A stretch of 64,000 bases of DNA from Gossypium raimondii (taxonomy: Eukaryota; Streptophyta; Magnoliopsida; Malvales; Malvaceae). The notes under the pieces were generated by a model. The model was not told the DNA's origin and ran no database searches. It was given only the letters and a program-made list of their open reading frames with translations. Where the stretch lies: the NCBI RefSeq assembly GCF_025698545.1, contig NC_068575.1:62071980-62135979 (forward strand). The letters are read 5' to 3'. Shown in pieces: positions 52,736 to 64,000 of this stretch (positions are counted from its first letter, which is position 1; every line of letters starts with the position of its first letter). The translations under genes and the position numbers were made by a program.

Positions 52736-54725
52736 AAAAATAAAACACGACCGTCTTCAGCTTCTTCTTCTTAAAGTAGTTAAAAATGTCATTAATTAGA
52801 AAGTTGTATGAATTATGAATTCCACTTAGAAAGGAAACTATTAAAATATAATAAACAATAATAGTTTTGTCTTTTAAATTTTATCTTTCACTAATATTGA
52901 AAAAAATTATAAGAGGTTTTTGACTATGCACTGTTTCTAAGGGTTAAATAATATATCTCTAATTTCGTCTCTCTATTTTATTTTTTAAAAATGAGTCGCA
53001 TATTAAAATTTTCAAATTGAATTAAACGAGATTCTAATCATGCAACTCTAACAATATATTAAATGTTAAGAATGTCATTTTAAAAGCATGCTAATTAAGT
53101 TAGGTAACTGTGGAATTTTTTTTAACATTGGTGTCTGAACCTAACACGTGGAAAAGCAAAATTTGGTCATGTCAGTTTTGCATGTGTTCCTTTCAAAGAC
53201 TAAATAGGTTCGAATCCGACAGCTTCACCACCATTTTTAAGACACCCCCTAACCCACACTTGTCTTGTGAACTATATATCTTATGTTAAATCCATGTCCT
53301 TTTCATTAATTATTTTTTTCTGCATAATTTGAAGCAATAAAAAAGATCACAATGAATGGTCTAAATTTTGATGCGTTCATTAATGGCATTCACACAAACT
53401 CAAAAAGCTACATAGTGCAAGAAATGCGGATAGTTTTATTTTTATAAGGTGAATAGATGATGCATAGTGAATGAAGAATAACACCGCGCTTTATCATTGA
53501 GTAAAAAAGATGGTGCAATACTTATAAATAAATACTAACAAGTTAATTTCAATATAGACTCAAAACCCGAAATTCAATATAAACCCTAAATTCTAAATCT
53601 TAAATTCATACTTAAAATTTGATGTAAATTTTAAACCTTAAACTCTAAACCTAAAACTTAATATAAATTCTAAATTTCAAATCCATACATTATCTACATG
53701 AATAGAACATGAAATATAATGATTAGATTGTTAAAATCTTAATTTTAGAGATATATTACTATTCCGTGCATGAAATATTAATATATTTAATATATATTAT
53801 TTCTAGTAATATATATATATATATAATAGATTAAACATAGATATAATTGGTGTGTGGAAAGGGTGGTAATGCCTTTGGCTTCAACAAGAAAAATGCTATA
53901 AATTAAGGTTAAATTTTTCATAAAATTTCAATGGTAACAAATGGTTGCATGTGTCAAAGGTAATGCCTTTAAGACGAAGAAAAGAAAAATATGCTATAGA
54001 GATTAAAAATGTTCCATAAAGTCCCTTCATCCAATACCCAAATTTCAACACTGAAAATGTGATAACGTAAATGTGAAATATAAAATATGTTTCAAACATA
54101 AATAGGTTTAAAACTTTTTTATTTGGATGGTGTTTAAAACGACACTTTGTTATTTTTATTCAAATAAATATTTAAGATGAATGTCGAATATCACTATTTT
54201 AAGCACTTGTTAAATTATCATAATAAAAATTTATACAACAATGGTATATTTTATCTGAATGTAAAAAAAAGGCTTTACGACCACCTTTTGAGCTGTGGTT
54301 TATAAAAATATTGCATTAAAATATGCATGCAAATTTATCAGAGATGTATATATATATATTCCAAACTTAACCCAATCCCACTTTTGATATATAAAAGATT
54401 TTAATGATGCATTTGCAGTTTGTTTGTGACCAAGGCAAGTGGGAATCTAAAACAATAGAGGTCATTAATTTAATCATAGCAGAAGCCAATGCACTGCATG
54501 TTGAAAAGATTGTTGCCAATGGTCGCTTAAGTAACGCCCCTAAAAATGTAAATTATAATTTGTTAAGGGTTGGATTCTTTCAAGATGAGTATTTAAAGTA
54601 CTGTTGGTAAGGTAATTAATTGAGTTCCCAATAGCTAAGAAACAAAGTTAGAAATTTGTCTTTTTAGAAGGGATCGAAAATGAATTATAAATTATTGGGA
54701 GAGTCAAAGTGTAATTTTACCATTA
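52736..54725. other. Repeat- and AT-rich spacer
   Basis: No gene. There is a degenerate stretch near 53540-53690 with AAACCCTAAATTCTAAA-like words, which only loosely resembles plant telomere repeats. GGTTCGAATCCGAC at about 53208-53221 looks like a lone tRNA B box. (AT)n occurs near 53806-53826. The frame at 54404-54610 (68 codons) has no match I recognise. Confidence 0.4.
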
Positions 54726-54842
54726 TACTAATTGGGAGGGTTGTCTTCGCTCCTACCAATAATCGAAGGTATTGCCCCTGGAAAGGGTTTTGTCTCCCGT
54801 ACTCTGTCAAGAGTCAGCGTGTCATGAGCAGTTGCCTTAAGG

Positions 54843-55075
54843 GTTTGGTTTACAGAATTGAGAGTACCTTGACCGTACATGAGCACACACCACCCACCAA
54901 GGGGACATGAGCATCTCGCCCCTGGTGGGGTTCTCGCCCACATCCCTTTGTGAGGGCTTGGTTTACAAAATTGAGAGTACCTCGACCGTACATTGGCACA
55001 CAACCACCCATCAAGGGGACATGAGCGTCTCGCCCTAGTGGGGTTCTAGCTCACGTCCCCTTAGTGGGCCTATAT
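54843..55075 (+). repeat. Two tandem copies of a ~113-bp G+C-richer unit
   Basis: GGTTTGGTTTACAGAATTGAG (about 54841) recurs as GGCTTGGTTTACAAAATTGAG (about 54955). Both are followed by AGAGTACCT(T/C)GACCGTACAT, CCACCCA(C/T)CAAGGGGACATG, GAGC(A/G)TCTCGCCC and GGTGGGGTTCT. The unit is far richer in G+C than the spacer around it, and the second copy is followed by GGGCCTATATATAG (about 55065), a good TATA-like run. It may be the U3 part of an old LTR, which would be a fossil. No second LTR is seen in the window. Confidence 0.75.
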
Positions 55076-56619
55076 ATAGTTGAGACGCTCTGGCTCTGTG
55101 AATCAAGCCTTTAGGATAGTTACTCGTAGCATGTTAGCTCTTGATAGAGTACAAGAAACAAAACTTATCCAAAAGACAATACTTTCGATTGTTGAAAGCT
55201 CGACCGACTGCCTAACAAACAAAAAGTTCATACCCACAACACAATTGATATAGAGTGAGTACTAATTTATAGCCTCAAGGCTTGATAATGAAACAATGCA
55301 AGTAGTCATATCCTCTCCATAATGAAAAAAAAAACCAATTGATCCATATAAATGAATTATTTGTGCGATAGTTAAAACACTCATGCAATTGACTAATCAT
55401 GAAAAGAATGCATTATGGGGGAGTGGGGCGAAAGAGGGGCAAGCAATGAAGCTCCACTCTGTTTGTCCCTCAAGAAAGTGAAATAAAGGTGAGTGTAGAG
55501 ATATTTATGGTGAGAATGGGTGGGGTTTGGGTAAGGTTTATACACTATATAAGTATATTTTATGTTTGATTAAGTGAGATTCGATTTGAAAATATGAATT
55601 TAAAATCTTATTTAAGTATGTCCATATTTATTTTAAGCCCGTCCATATTATAAAAGTATAAAACAGGCCTAACATAAGTCTTAAATGTTGAAGCCTAACA
55701 AGTATAAAAGTATAAAACAGGCCTAACATAAGTCTAAAATGTTAAGCCTAACAAGGAAGAAGCCAAAAAAAAATTTTAGGGGAGCCAGAACAGATTTGTA
55801 AAACTTTTTAGAGATAAAAATGTACTTTTATTAGTAATTTATAATTCTATCATTTTTAAGGGACTAAATAGATTTTTTTTCTCATATTTGGAAGGCCAAA
55901 ATCAATTTTAATTAATTTGTATTTTTATTATTTTTAAAGGGATTGAACTGAATTTTTTCAGTTTTAGGGGCGGGCCAAGGCTCCTATAAACCCTTGACAT
56001 CACCTCTCAAGTTTAATCTTGACTTATATTTTAAACGAGCTTACTTTTTTTTGTCTAAATTTATCTTTCAAGCTTTATACTTTTTTCAACCCTCTTTTAT
56101 CTCGAATAAATTTTCAAATTTTAATAAATAATATCTAAATCAATATAATAATGGGGTTGAGATTTTAGAAAAAGAATATGCCAAAGCTGAGGATGGACCA
56201 AAAAGAAAGAAATAAAATAAAGATGGAGACCACTTTGCTTATTTGCTTTTTCTATGTAGTTTTTTTTATTTTCTTGATTACCTTAATATGGTGAGACTTT
56301 GTAATAAAGTATATAGTGGGCATGGCGTGTAACCCACAAATCCAAACGTTTGATCAAAAAGGGAAATGAAAACCCTATAATAGCTTAGCTTAGCTATCGT
56401 AGCATGTGATGCTGAGATGGAAAAGAAGAAAAACAAAGGGAGTTGATGTGTCGACTATAGATGCCCCTAGGAATCTTTACTTAATTGAAAATAACCCCTT
56501 CCCCTCTCTCAAATCCCCTAAAACCTTGGATTCTAAAAAGATTCTTTAATTTTTTTTTGATAACTTTATTGATAAGAGGGGTCTTTGGATCAAGAGCCCT
56601 TGGGTTTTTCTTCTTTGGG
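55076..56619. other. Spacer with short tandem duplication and an old repeat
   Basis: No gene. At 55652-55758 a ~54-bp unit, AAAGTATAAAACAGGCCTAAC with CATAAGTCTTAAATGTT, is duplicated in tandem. At about 55750-56010 GGAAGAAGCCAAAAAAAAATT begins a repeat (with TTTTAGGG, GGGACTAAATAG, GGGCGGGCCAAGGCTCC) also present in part at 57060-57225. The rest is AT-rich. Confidence 0.45.
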
Positions 56620-57310
56620 TAAATTAATTCAAGCTCACTAATTTATTAGTAAGTTTATGTTTTAATTACTCAACTTTAAAAATTTATTACTAAATTATTC
56701 TAAAGTTTTAGGCCAACAAAAACTATTCTAAAGTTTTCATATAAGCCGGTGGGTTGTTAAAATCGTTATTATATGACTTTTTTTGTTTGCATCGTCTACA
56801 CCAATCGGAAACTTTATTTCATTCTTCATTCTACATTTTAGTTTTCTTTTCATGAAACAGTTTTGAACATTACGAATCTATTAATCGAAATTTAAGCAAT
56901 TTTGTTCTCCAATCTCCAACACTGATTGTCAAACCGAATTGAATTTATTGTATGTTCTTCTACACCGTATCGATTGTCAGATCGTTGCTTAGAGCTTGAC
57001 ATTTTAAAAAAATCATAACAACCCAAAAACTTAAATAAAAAATTTTAAATAGTTCAGTGACCGAGGGAGAAGCCAAAAAATTTTCTTGGAGAGGTTAGAA
57101 GTAAATTATAAATACTTGGGTGCCAAAATGAAATTTTCTGCTATACCAATTTGTATTCTTACAATTTCTAAAGGGTCTCTAAAGCAATTCTATCACTTTG
57201 CCACTGCCAAGCACTCTCTAGTTTCATCGGTGATCATTTTATAACTTTTTTATAAGTTGAGTAATTAAAATGTAAATTTAATAATAATTTAATAATCTTG
57301 GTCTAATTTA
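56620..57310. mobile_element. MITE (family C) interrupted by another repeat
   Basis: The left part, GGGTAAATTAATTCAAGCTCAC then TAATTTATTAGTAAGTTTATG, and the right part, ATCATTTTATAACTTTTTTATAAG then TTAATAATCTTGGTCTAATTT, belong to the family complete at 31870-32392. Between about 57065 and 57225 lies a stretch starting GAGGGAGAAGCCAAAAAATT that matches the repeat near 55750. The second element therefore seems to have entered the first. Confidence 0.6.
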
Positions 57311-59060
57311 CTTTTTTCTTTTTGGGCAAGAAAACATAAACAAATTGTGAAAAGAAGGGGGAGAGAGAATGACACCAAAAAAAAAAAAAGAAAAGAAAGG
57401 AAAAAGCAAAAGAAACCAATGACAAGTGACAATGAAGAATGATTTCTCTTTTTGGGGAAATGCTAAAGGGTGCAATTAGCCGTCCCCGTCCCCCCACTCT
57501 CCAACCCCATTTCAACGCTCCACGTATGACCCTGCCTTTTACTGACATTGTTTTTAGGTTGTTTATGCCCATTTTCCAAATCGACATGAGTTGGACTGAG
57601 AACCTTCAAGGAAAATGAAAAAATGATGTGAGAAAAAGGAGGACTTGGAAGATAATGTGGATCTGTTTTTTCTGACTCATGAGTCATGGGTGCACGGGAT
57701 TCACTAATTCCTTTTGTCCTTAATAGACAAGTTTGATAAAGGCAAGGGCTTAGCTAAGGGGTATGCAGTAATTTTGGTCCTTGAAAAATAGTAAATATGT
57801 CTTTTAATTCTTTTGAAATTTATAAAATTATAAGTTAGTATGATAATAAAATTGTATTTTACCCTCCTAAATTTATGATTCGTCTATGCTTCCCAAAACA
57901 AATTTCTAACTTCACCCTTGGATAAAGTGTTGCGTGTAGTTTTGGCAAGATGTATAATCTTTGTTTACTATAATCGTTGGAGGTTAAATTTTAAAGTTAA
58001 TATATTATACGGGGTTTGAACTCGACAAGAGTTCTCACATTGAGACTTGAACTTTATTTGTCTAAGTTCAAAATTGGCAATTGTTCTCATATTGAGATTT
58101 AAATTTTTTTTTGTTCAAGTTAGTCCCTGATATTTTCTTGAAAAAAAAGTTGTACAAAAATAGTTCAAGCCTTGATGTGGGAACAATTGTTTATTTCAAG
58201 CTCTAACGCGGGAATAATTCTCAAGTTTAAAGATCAATGCATTATTTGGGGTTTGAACTTGACAAGTGTTTCCACATAGGAGGTTGAACTTGACAATTGT
58301 TTTTATATTAAGGTTTGAATTTTTTTGTCCAAATTAATCCTTGATATATTTTTTTTTAAAAAATTGGATGAAAAAGATTAAACATTAATATAGAAACAAT
58401 TATTCATGCTCTAGTGTGAGAACAATTATAAAATTTAATGATTAATTTGAACTAAAAATATTCAAGTCCCATTTTCAAATTAAGGCTCAAAAAAACAAAT
58501 TAACCTTGAAAATATGTGTTGATAATTGACACACTATAGATTTAGGTGGTATATTATGAATTTATATAAAATATATTTATTTAATAATTTCATTACATGT
58601 TCTGATTAACTTTTTTTTTACAATATATAGAATTACCCATAATCTCTTTCCAACTTATAAATAGGAGGATAATGCACTTCAACGCACTCGAACCCACATT
58701 CTCCTGCTTTGACAACAATATCCATACCAATCGAGTTAATATTCAATCATCAAATACCATGGATAAAAATAAGAAAAGAAAGGTCATGGTTTGAGGGGTT
58801 GTAGATTGCTAAAAAGATACTTGAAGAAAAGTGAGATTTTGGTGAAAGTTGGTTGGATTCCACCTTGACTCTTCTGTCTTCAATTCTTCATAGTTAAGTT
58901 TTACAAGTCTCAAATATTAAAATAATAAAACAGAAGCTATTACAAGTTTCTAGTCTTTATGTCATAAAGAAAGCTATTTTCATTACTATGTAATTAGACA
59001 TACATAAAGATATATGTTTAATAAGAAATCATTTATGGAGTCAACAATTTTAACTACTAA
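57311..59060. other. AT-rich spacer with repeated TTGAACTTGACAA phrases
   Basis: No gene. Between 58010 and 58500 the phrase GGTTTGAACT(C/T)GACAAG, AATTGTT(C/T)TCATATTGAG-type words and GTCC(C/T)TGATAT recur in a loose tandem of two or three copies (about 58012, 58075, 58245, 58283). The short frames at 57303-57687 come from a purine-rich run and are not genes. Confidence 0.45.
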
Positions 59061-59661
59061 GGGTCTGTTTTATTGCCAGTAAAATGTTTTCAGAAAATGA
59101 TTTTTAGAAAATGTTTTACTTTTCGTAAAATGATTTCTTGGAAAATATTTTCGGTGTTTGATTGAATCATGTAAAATATTTTCTGCTTGTTTGGTAGATT
59201 TTCGAAAATATTTTTCAAAAAGTTGTTTTTACATATATTAATAATTTTTATATTTTAAATTATTTTTACATATATTGCAATGATTTATTTATAATAATAC
59301 TCAATTATTAAGCTACAATATTAGTCGTTATAAATTGAAAAAAACTAATATCAAATAAATTATTTGTAATTGTGTTAAAAAAACAAGTATTGAATAATTA
59401 AAAAAATAAGTTACTGGAAAATCGATAAACAGAAGCAGTTTTCTACCGGAAATGAAGGAAGGAATGAAGGAGGCGATAAATAGGAGAGCACGGAAAATGT
59501 CTTACGGAAATTGAAAGGATAAGACATTTTCCCTAAAATGTAACCCATTTTCCCTTGTTTTGGAATTCATTTTCCAAATGGAAAATGTTTTCCGCCAATC
59601 AAACGCTGGAAAAGTTGAAAATGATTTTCCGGAAAATCAATTCCGTTAATCAAACAGACCC
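59061..59661. mobile_element. Tourist-like MITE (PIF/Harbinger type), 601 bp, with TAA target duplication
   Basis: The ends are GGGTCTGTTTTATTG (59061) and, reversed, GGGTCTGTTTGATTAACGG (59661). The TIR start GGGTCTGTTTG is typical of Tourist elements. The flanks are TAA on both sides (59058-59060 and 59662-59664), the 3-bp target duplication of PIF/Harbinger elements. Inner arms are full of GGAAAAT/ATTTTCC words, so the element could fold over a long part of its length (about 59080-59230 with 59480-59640). No transposase. Confidence 0.85.
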
Positions 59662-62224
59662 TAAATTAATAGTTTGAGTTCGACATCGCTCTTTTGAAGA
59701 GAAAGTAACTTGAAAAGAGGGCTCATAGCTATTTTATTTGTATTTGGACATCAGTATTGGATTTCATTTTATATATTTAATTATTTTTATATTTTTATAT
59801 GGTTACATTTTTTATAACATATTTTATTATAAGGTTCAAGTTTGTTATAGAAACAACTTTTTTTATGTTTTATTTTTAATTTTTATAATAACTTCTCATT
59901 TATAATAGTAATAATAATAAAATATGAATTACAGTCTTTATTAAATTAATTTTCTATAAAAATACGTCTTAAATTTTAGTAAATTTATTAAATAAAAATA
60001 ATGAATCTTAGTTAAGATATTATTTAAATAAAATGTTAAAATTTTACATAAAAACATATTATGCTTATTTTATCAAATAAAAACAATTATATTTAAATCT
60101 CACCAATTAATATCATTAACATATTATAGTTTTTAATTTAAAATTTAAATATTATAGGTGTTTATGTGTATAATAGCAATCTCTTTATAACATTCAAAAT
60201 TTTGACAAAAGAGTGATATTATAAAAAAAAATACTTAAAAGCAAAATAAAGTGCAAAACAGCTTGAAAAAAATGAAAAATAAACTTTTATAAATTTTAGT
60301 AGCACTTTTTTAATTTAATTTTTATTTTATTATGGAAATTTTTTTTCTTTATTGTTGCCATTAACCATGCAACGTTGCTTTGATGCTAAGCAATTTCTTT
60401 TCTTCTTTTTCATCAAAGCTGTCATTAAAAGTATTAATTAAATAAATAAACTCTTTTATATGGGAATCAATTTTATAAAAGCTCTTCTCCATTGAATTTT
60501 TTATTATTTTTAAACGAACATGATTTGCCCATTAACATCATAATATACACACTATCTTCAGGGCTAAACTAGAAAAATTTTTGAGGGTCAGAATTAAATT
60601 ATGTATTTTTATGATAGTAAAATATAATTTTATCATTTTAATAGTTTATATTTTTATATTTTTCAAATGATATTAAATTAGTTTTTATCACTTTGAAAGC
60701 CAATATGTAATTTTACATTTCTAATTTAAAATTTTATAAATTATAAAAAAACCTAAATAAATTTTTTTTCATTTTAATAGCACCGAGGTGTTGCCAACTC
60801 CCTAAATTCCTCACTGACTATCCCATAATAAATTTTAATTTTGATTCTAACAATGATAGTTTAAATATTGGTTTAGGTTTTAATTATAAGTTTAAATGCT
60901 TTGTAACAATTAATATATTATTTCTATTTATAATAAATTTTGTTTTAATATTTTCACATGTATGTATTATCCTCTGAAATGAAAATTTTGTTTTAACCTC
61001 TTTTAAAAATGAAAAAATTAAATTAATGCAACATTAAAATTGTACTCTAATTTTTAAAAATTTACAATTCAATTTTAATTTCTCAAAATTAGAAAATTTG
61101 TAGTTTAATCCTTTTAAAATTTAAGTTGGATAAAATTATATTCTGAATCTTTGATGAATAAAAAATTATAATTCGATTTTTATTTTAAAATAGTTTTCTA
61201 TTTTATATTAACATTTATATAGTTAAATAGCTTATTAAATTATCAAAAAATAGTTTAGCTTATCGAATTTGTGTTACGAAGAGATCTAATTGTAGTTTTC
61301 ATATAATTTGTTAAATAATTACGAATTAAAAATAAAATATATTTAATTATTATAAATAAAACCAAGCCAATTATTAGTTTTCAATTCTTTTTGAGGGCCT
61401 AGTGGGAACGATATCGATTATTACCGAACCAAATTCTTAAAGCCAATAAAGGAAGCCGACAAAAGAAGGAAAACAACAGAGTAGACGGTCAGAAGTAAGT
61501 CACTGGAGTAAAAATTATTATCGCGTTACGTGTATATTATATTGATATATAATAATTAAATTTTAATGATAAAATTAGATAAAATTTTTAACAAAATGAT
61601 CAATTTACTTCTTGATCTAATGTTTAGGGAGTAAATTACCTATTTTTTTAACAGAGGCGACAAAATGTAATCTAATTCTTAATATAAAAGTCTTCGTACT
61701 CCATAATACTTTTACCTTAAATAATATATCCGAATATTAGCTTGTCTAGAACAATTTTGTGTTTTATAATACTTGATTTTGATTATATTTGATTTTTATA
61801 TATATTATTTTAAATTGTAATTGTGTTTATAAACTTAAAAATTATATTTCTTTTATGTAATTAGTTATTGATTTCTGTTTTATGAAGAAAGCCTTTTTTA
61901 ACATTTACTGTATTGTAGCATGCTATATATAGTTGAAGAAGGCCAGACCGTAGACCTATTAGCTTATTTCTTGTGCCTCTCAAAACTCTCTAAATCAACA
62001 TTGCAGTCAATTCAGTACATCAATTTGCAGCAAACCCCATTTCTTTTTCTTTTTCTTTCTTACTTTGAATCTTCACTTCAAAGTAATTTCTAAAAGGATC
62101 AAAGTTTCATGCTTTCATATAGATTGAGATTTAAGAACAAAGGAAAAGCAGACAAGCTGAAGTTTTCATTTTTTGGCCGAGAAGGAAAAAGAAGGTCCTT
62201 TTTTTTTGGTTTTTAGATAGTGAA
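59662..62224. other. AT-rich spacer and upstream region of the AAA-ATPase gene
   Basis: No gene. It includes an old repeat near 60560-60780 (GGGTCAGAATTAAATTATG and mirror text) and a partial family A MITE at 61580-61716. From about 61920 the sequence looks like a promoter and leader: CTATATATAG near 61923 (TATA-like), then TTCTTTTTCTTTTTC near 62041-62060 (a TC-rich leader), some 165-300 bases before the ATG. Confidence 0.45.
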
Positions 62225-62677
62225 ATGGAACAAAAGGGGATATTACTGTCAGCTTTAAGTGTTGGAGTTGGTGTTGGGGTGGGTCTTGGATTAGCTTCAG
62301 GGCAAACTGTAAGCAAATGGACTGGCAAAATTTCTTCAGATGATGGTATTACGGGGGACCAAATTGAACAAGAACTTATGAGACAAGTTGTTGATGGAAA
62401 ACGTAGCAATGTCACCTTTGATGACTTCCCTTATTACCTTAGGTAAGCCTGTAATGGATTCTTGTTCTTGTTGCTGTTCTGTTTGTTTTCCTTTAAGATT
62501 TGTGCTTATACTTCCATTAGTTGTTCTTGTGTTTGATATTAGCCCCCAATGATCAATTACAGTCGGAGAACAAAAAGTTGTTGGTTTTGGTATGTATAAT
62601 CGCCATGTGCATGGTTTGGCATGGAGATATTCTTTGCACATGCTTCTAACATTTATGAACACCCGTGATCTTAATTT

Positions 62678-62732
<55 letters not shown>

Positions 62733-63716
62733 TGGTCTTTTGGTGGCTGATAGGGGGTTAAAATTAAACCTTTTTTCCATGTATTTTGATTGTCTTATTT
62801 CAAGGTGTAAAAGTATCATGTAGGTCTTTGTACTAATAGTTAGATTGTATTTTATTCCCTCTATTCAAAAAAATAAGCAAATGAGTCCCTGTAAGTTAGA
62901 TCAATGAGCAAACTAGTACTTTGGTAAAAAATTTATCCATTTTTACCGTTAAAAAATGGTCTCTATACCTCAACATGAGGTCCACATGACATGACACGTT
63001 ATATGTAACTGTTTGGTTATTTCATCAATCACACCAATTTAATGGTAGAAATAATGAAATTTTTAAGGGAAAAGACCGGTTTACTTTTTGATTTAATGTC
63101 CGGAGACTATTTTATACATTCTTTTAGAAGGGACAAAATGCAATTTGATTTCTAGTATAGAGACTTCCATGTTATTTTTACGGTCTAAAGTTAGCAGGTG
63201 ATTTGTTTTTGGATCATACATGAACTATGAACAGGTTGATTTAACAAATTGACTCCTTATGTTTTGGTTTAATGCAGTGAGCGAACTCGGGTGTTATTGA
63301 CGAGTGCTGCATATGTTCAACTAAAACACAGCGATGTTCATCGGCACACACGAAACCTTTCACCTGTCAGCAAAGCTATTTTGCTTTCAGGCCCTGCTGG
63401 TATGTTTATGGAATTGTTTCTCTAAAATAAGCATGCAATTGTGTTTATATTCATCTTTTGAAGTTCAGTTCTAACTAAATCGATTTTGCATTTAATCTTT
63501 GTGAAGAACTTTACCAGCAAATGCTTGCCAAGGCTTTGGCACATTACTTTGAATCAAAGCTATTGCTTTTGGACATTACTGATTTTTCTTTTAAGGTAAA
63601 ATGGCAGAACTTTATTGTATTTAAGTTTCAAACTTCCATTAAAGTCCTACTTATTCTTTCTATGACTATCTTTGCCACAGATGCAGAGCAAATATGGTTG
63701 TACCAAAAAAGAATCT
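62225..63716 (+). CDS. AAA-type ATPase (plant outer-mitochondrial/At4g28000-like family), 5' part only
   Basis: The first four coding exons (62225-62442, 63278-63399, 63507-63595, 63681-63716) join in phase and give 155 residues. The gene continues past the window. The N-terminus has a Gly/Val-rich stretch, ALSVGVGVGVGLGLASGQT (about 10-28), like a membrane anchor. Then comes GITGDQIEQELMRQVVDG, FDDFPYYLRSE-type text, SAAYVQLKHSDV, RNLSPVSKAILLSGPAELYQ and AKALAHYFESKLLLLD. Plant relatives (such as Arabidopsis At4g28000 and At5g52882) have this leader followed by an AAA domain with Walker A/B and SRH motifs downstream. The AAA core is not in the window, so activity cannot be checked. Introns 1 and 4 hold MITE copies, and intron 1 also holds a TA microsatellite. 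Confidence 0.85.
62677..62730. repeat. (TA)n microsatellite in intron 1 of the AAA-ATPase gene
   Basis: An uninterrupted run of about 25 TA dinucleotides, ending in TATTTTTGG. Such runs vary in length between individuals and are hard to assemble. Confidence 0.9.
62804..63183. mobile_element. MITE (family A), nearly complete, in intron 1 of the AAA-ATPase gene
   Basis: The left end reads GGTGTAAAAGTATCATGTAG. The right end, reversed, reads CGTAAAAATAACATGGAAGT then CTCTATACTAG. Inside are ATTGTATTTTATTCCCTC, GGTCCACATGACATGACAC and TTTTTGATTTAATGTCCGG-type text. About 380 bases. It lies between the microsatellite and the exon 2 acceptor. Confidence 0.8.
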
Positions 63717-63773
63717 GTAAGTTCAATTTATACCCTTAGACACGCCTTGTGTTAATTCAGTGTTACTAATTTT

Positions 63774-64000
63774 GGTAAAAGTATCGTAGAAGCCTTTGTG
63801 CTACGAGTGAGATTGCATTTTATCCCTTCTACTTAAAATATGGGCAAATTAGTTCCTATATATTAGATTAAAGAGTAAATTAGTCCCTATGAATGTAATT
63901 TTTAACAGAAAGAGTAGTTTATTCTTTAATCTAATGTATAGGGACTATTTTGCCCATTATTTGAGTAAAAAAGGTAAAATGCTAGTTAACTCCTAATACT
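63774..64000. mobile_element. MITE (family A), right end beyond the window
   Basis: It begins GGTAAAAGTATCGTAGAAGC at 63774, with GAGATTGCATTTTATCCCTTC, TATATTAGATTAAAGAG, TTTTTAACAGAAAGAGTAG and TAATGTATAGGGACTATTTTG. It lacks the middle section of the longer copies. It lies in intron 4 of the AAA-ATPase gene. Confidence 0.7.

Noticed and set aside
53196-53225. GGTTCGAATCCGAC as a tRNA gene
   Set aside because: The B-box-like word is good, but no matching acceptor stem, D-arm or anticodon arm could be folded around it. A lone match is expected by chance in a window of this size.
53540-53690. Interstitial telomere repeat
   Set aside because: AAACCCTAAATTCTAAA-like words are present, but the 7-base unit is not kept in register. 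It is better seen as degenerate low-complexity DNA.
54404-54610. 68-codon frame starting MMHLQFVCDQGKWES
   Set aside because: It looks a little protein-like but is short, isolated, lacks promoter or splice context and is flanked by repeats. It was not called as a gene.
57303-57687. Two overlapping minus-strand frames of 74-94 codons
   Set aside because: They are products of a purine-rich run (AAAGAAAAGAAAGG) read on the other strand.

Overview
This is plant nuclear DNA, almost certainly from a dicot. The genes have many short introns with GT..AG borders, the spacers are very AT-rich, and every recognisable protein belongs to a land-plant family. Several repeats (a very long Ty3/Gypsy-type LTR with a TATCGATGCC unit, a MuDR-type transposase relic, MITEs built from the phrase 'AATTTAGTCCCTATA') look like those I know from cotton (Gossypium, Malvaceae). 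That assignment is inference. Nothing looks bacterial, organellar or plasmid-like.

Layout. 1-2.65 kb is a long LTR fossil that runs off the left edge, followed by a decayed coding relic that I cannot name (2.83-3.76 kb). 4.3-18.6 kb is gene-rich: an SDHAF4-type mitochondrial assembly factor (+), an ATL-type RING-H2 receptor-like E3 ligase (+), a relic of a Mutator transposase (-), a group III WRKY factor (+), a 148-residue ubiquitin-conjugating E2 (-) and a small UBA-domain protein (+). 19.6-34.0 kb holds a 12-exon beta-1,3-galactosyltransferase of family GT31 (-), an 11-exon ABCC10-type ABC transporter (+) whose frame is interrupted by two nonsense codons, and an intronless P-class PPR protein (+). 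36.0-46.3 kb is sparser: a truncated DUF295 (F-box-associated) gene (+), a MAKR6-like kinase regulator (+) and a SLAC1/SLAH-type anion channel (-). 46.3-62.2 kb is a gene-poor block about 16 kb long made of MITEs, a palindrome flanked by duplicated DNA, a 3.2 kb segment bounded by long inverted repeats with a LINE RNase H relic inside, a Tourist-like MITE and tandem repeats. The window ends inside the first exons of an AAA-ATPase gene (+).

The genes are unrelated neighbours, as is normal in plants. Three happen to touch the ubiquitin system (ATL E3, E2, UBA protein) and two concern transport (ABCC10, SLAH), but spacing and strand give no reason to see a cluster. Coding exons were placed by reading the frame across consensus splice sites, and all the multi-exon models keep phase. 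Their ends are therefore well supported, but UTRs and promoters are only suggested.

I found no clear new biological system. The observations most worth checking are the doubly interrupted ABCC10 gene, the 15-bp hairpin with an 18-bp repeated word at the broken start of the DUF295 gene, the threefold tandem array inside a UBA-gene intron, and the nested inverted-repeat structures at 46.6-52.7 kb.
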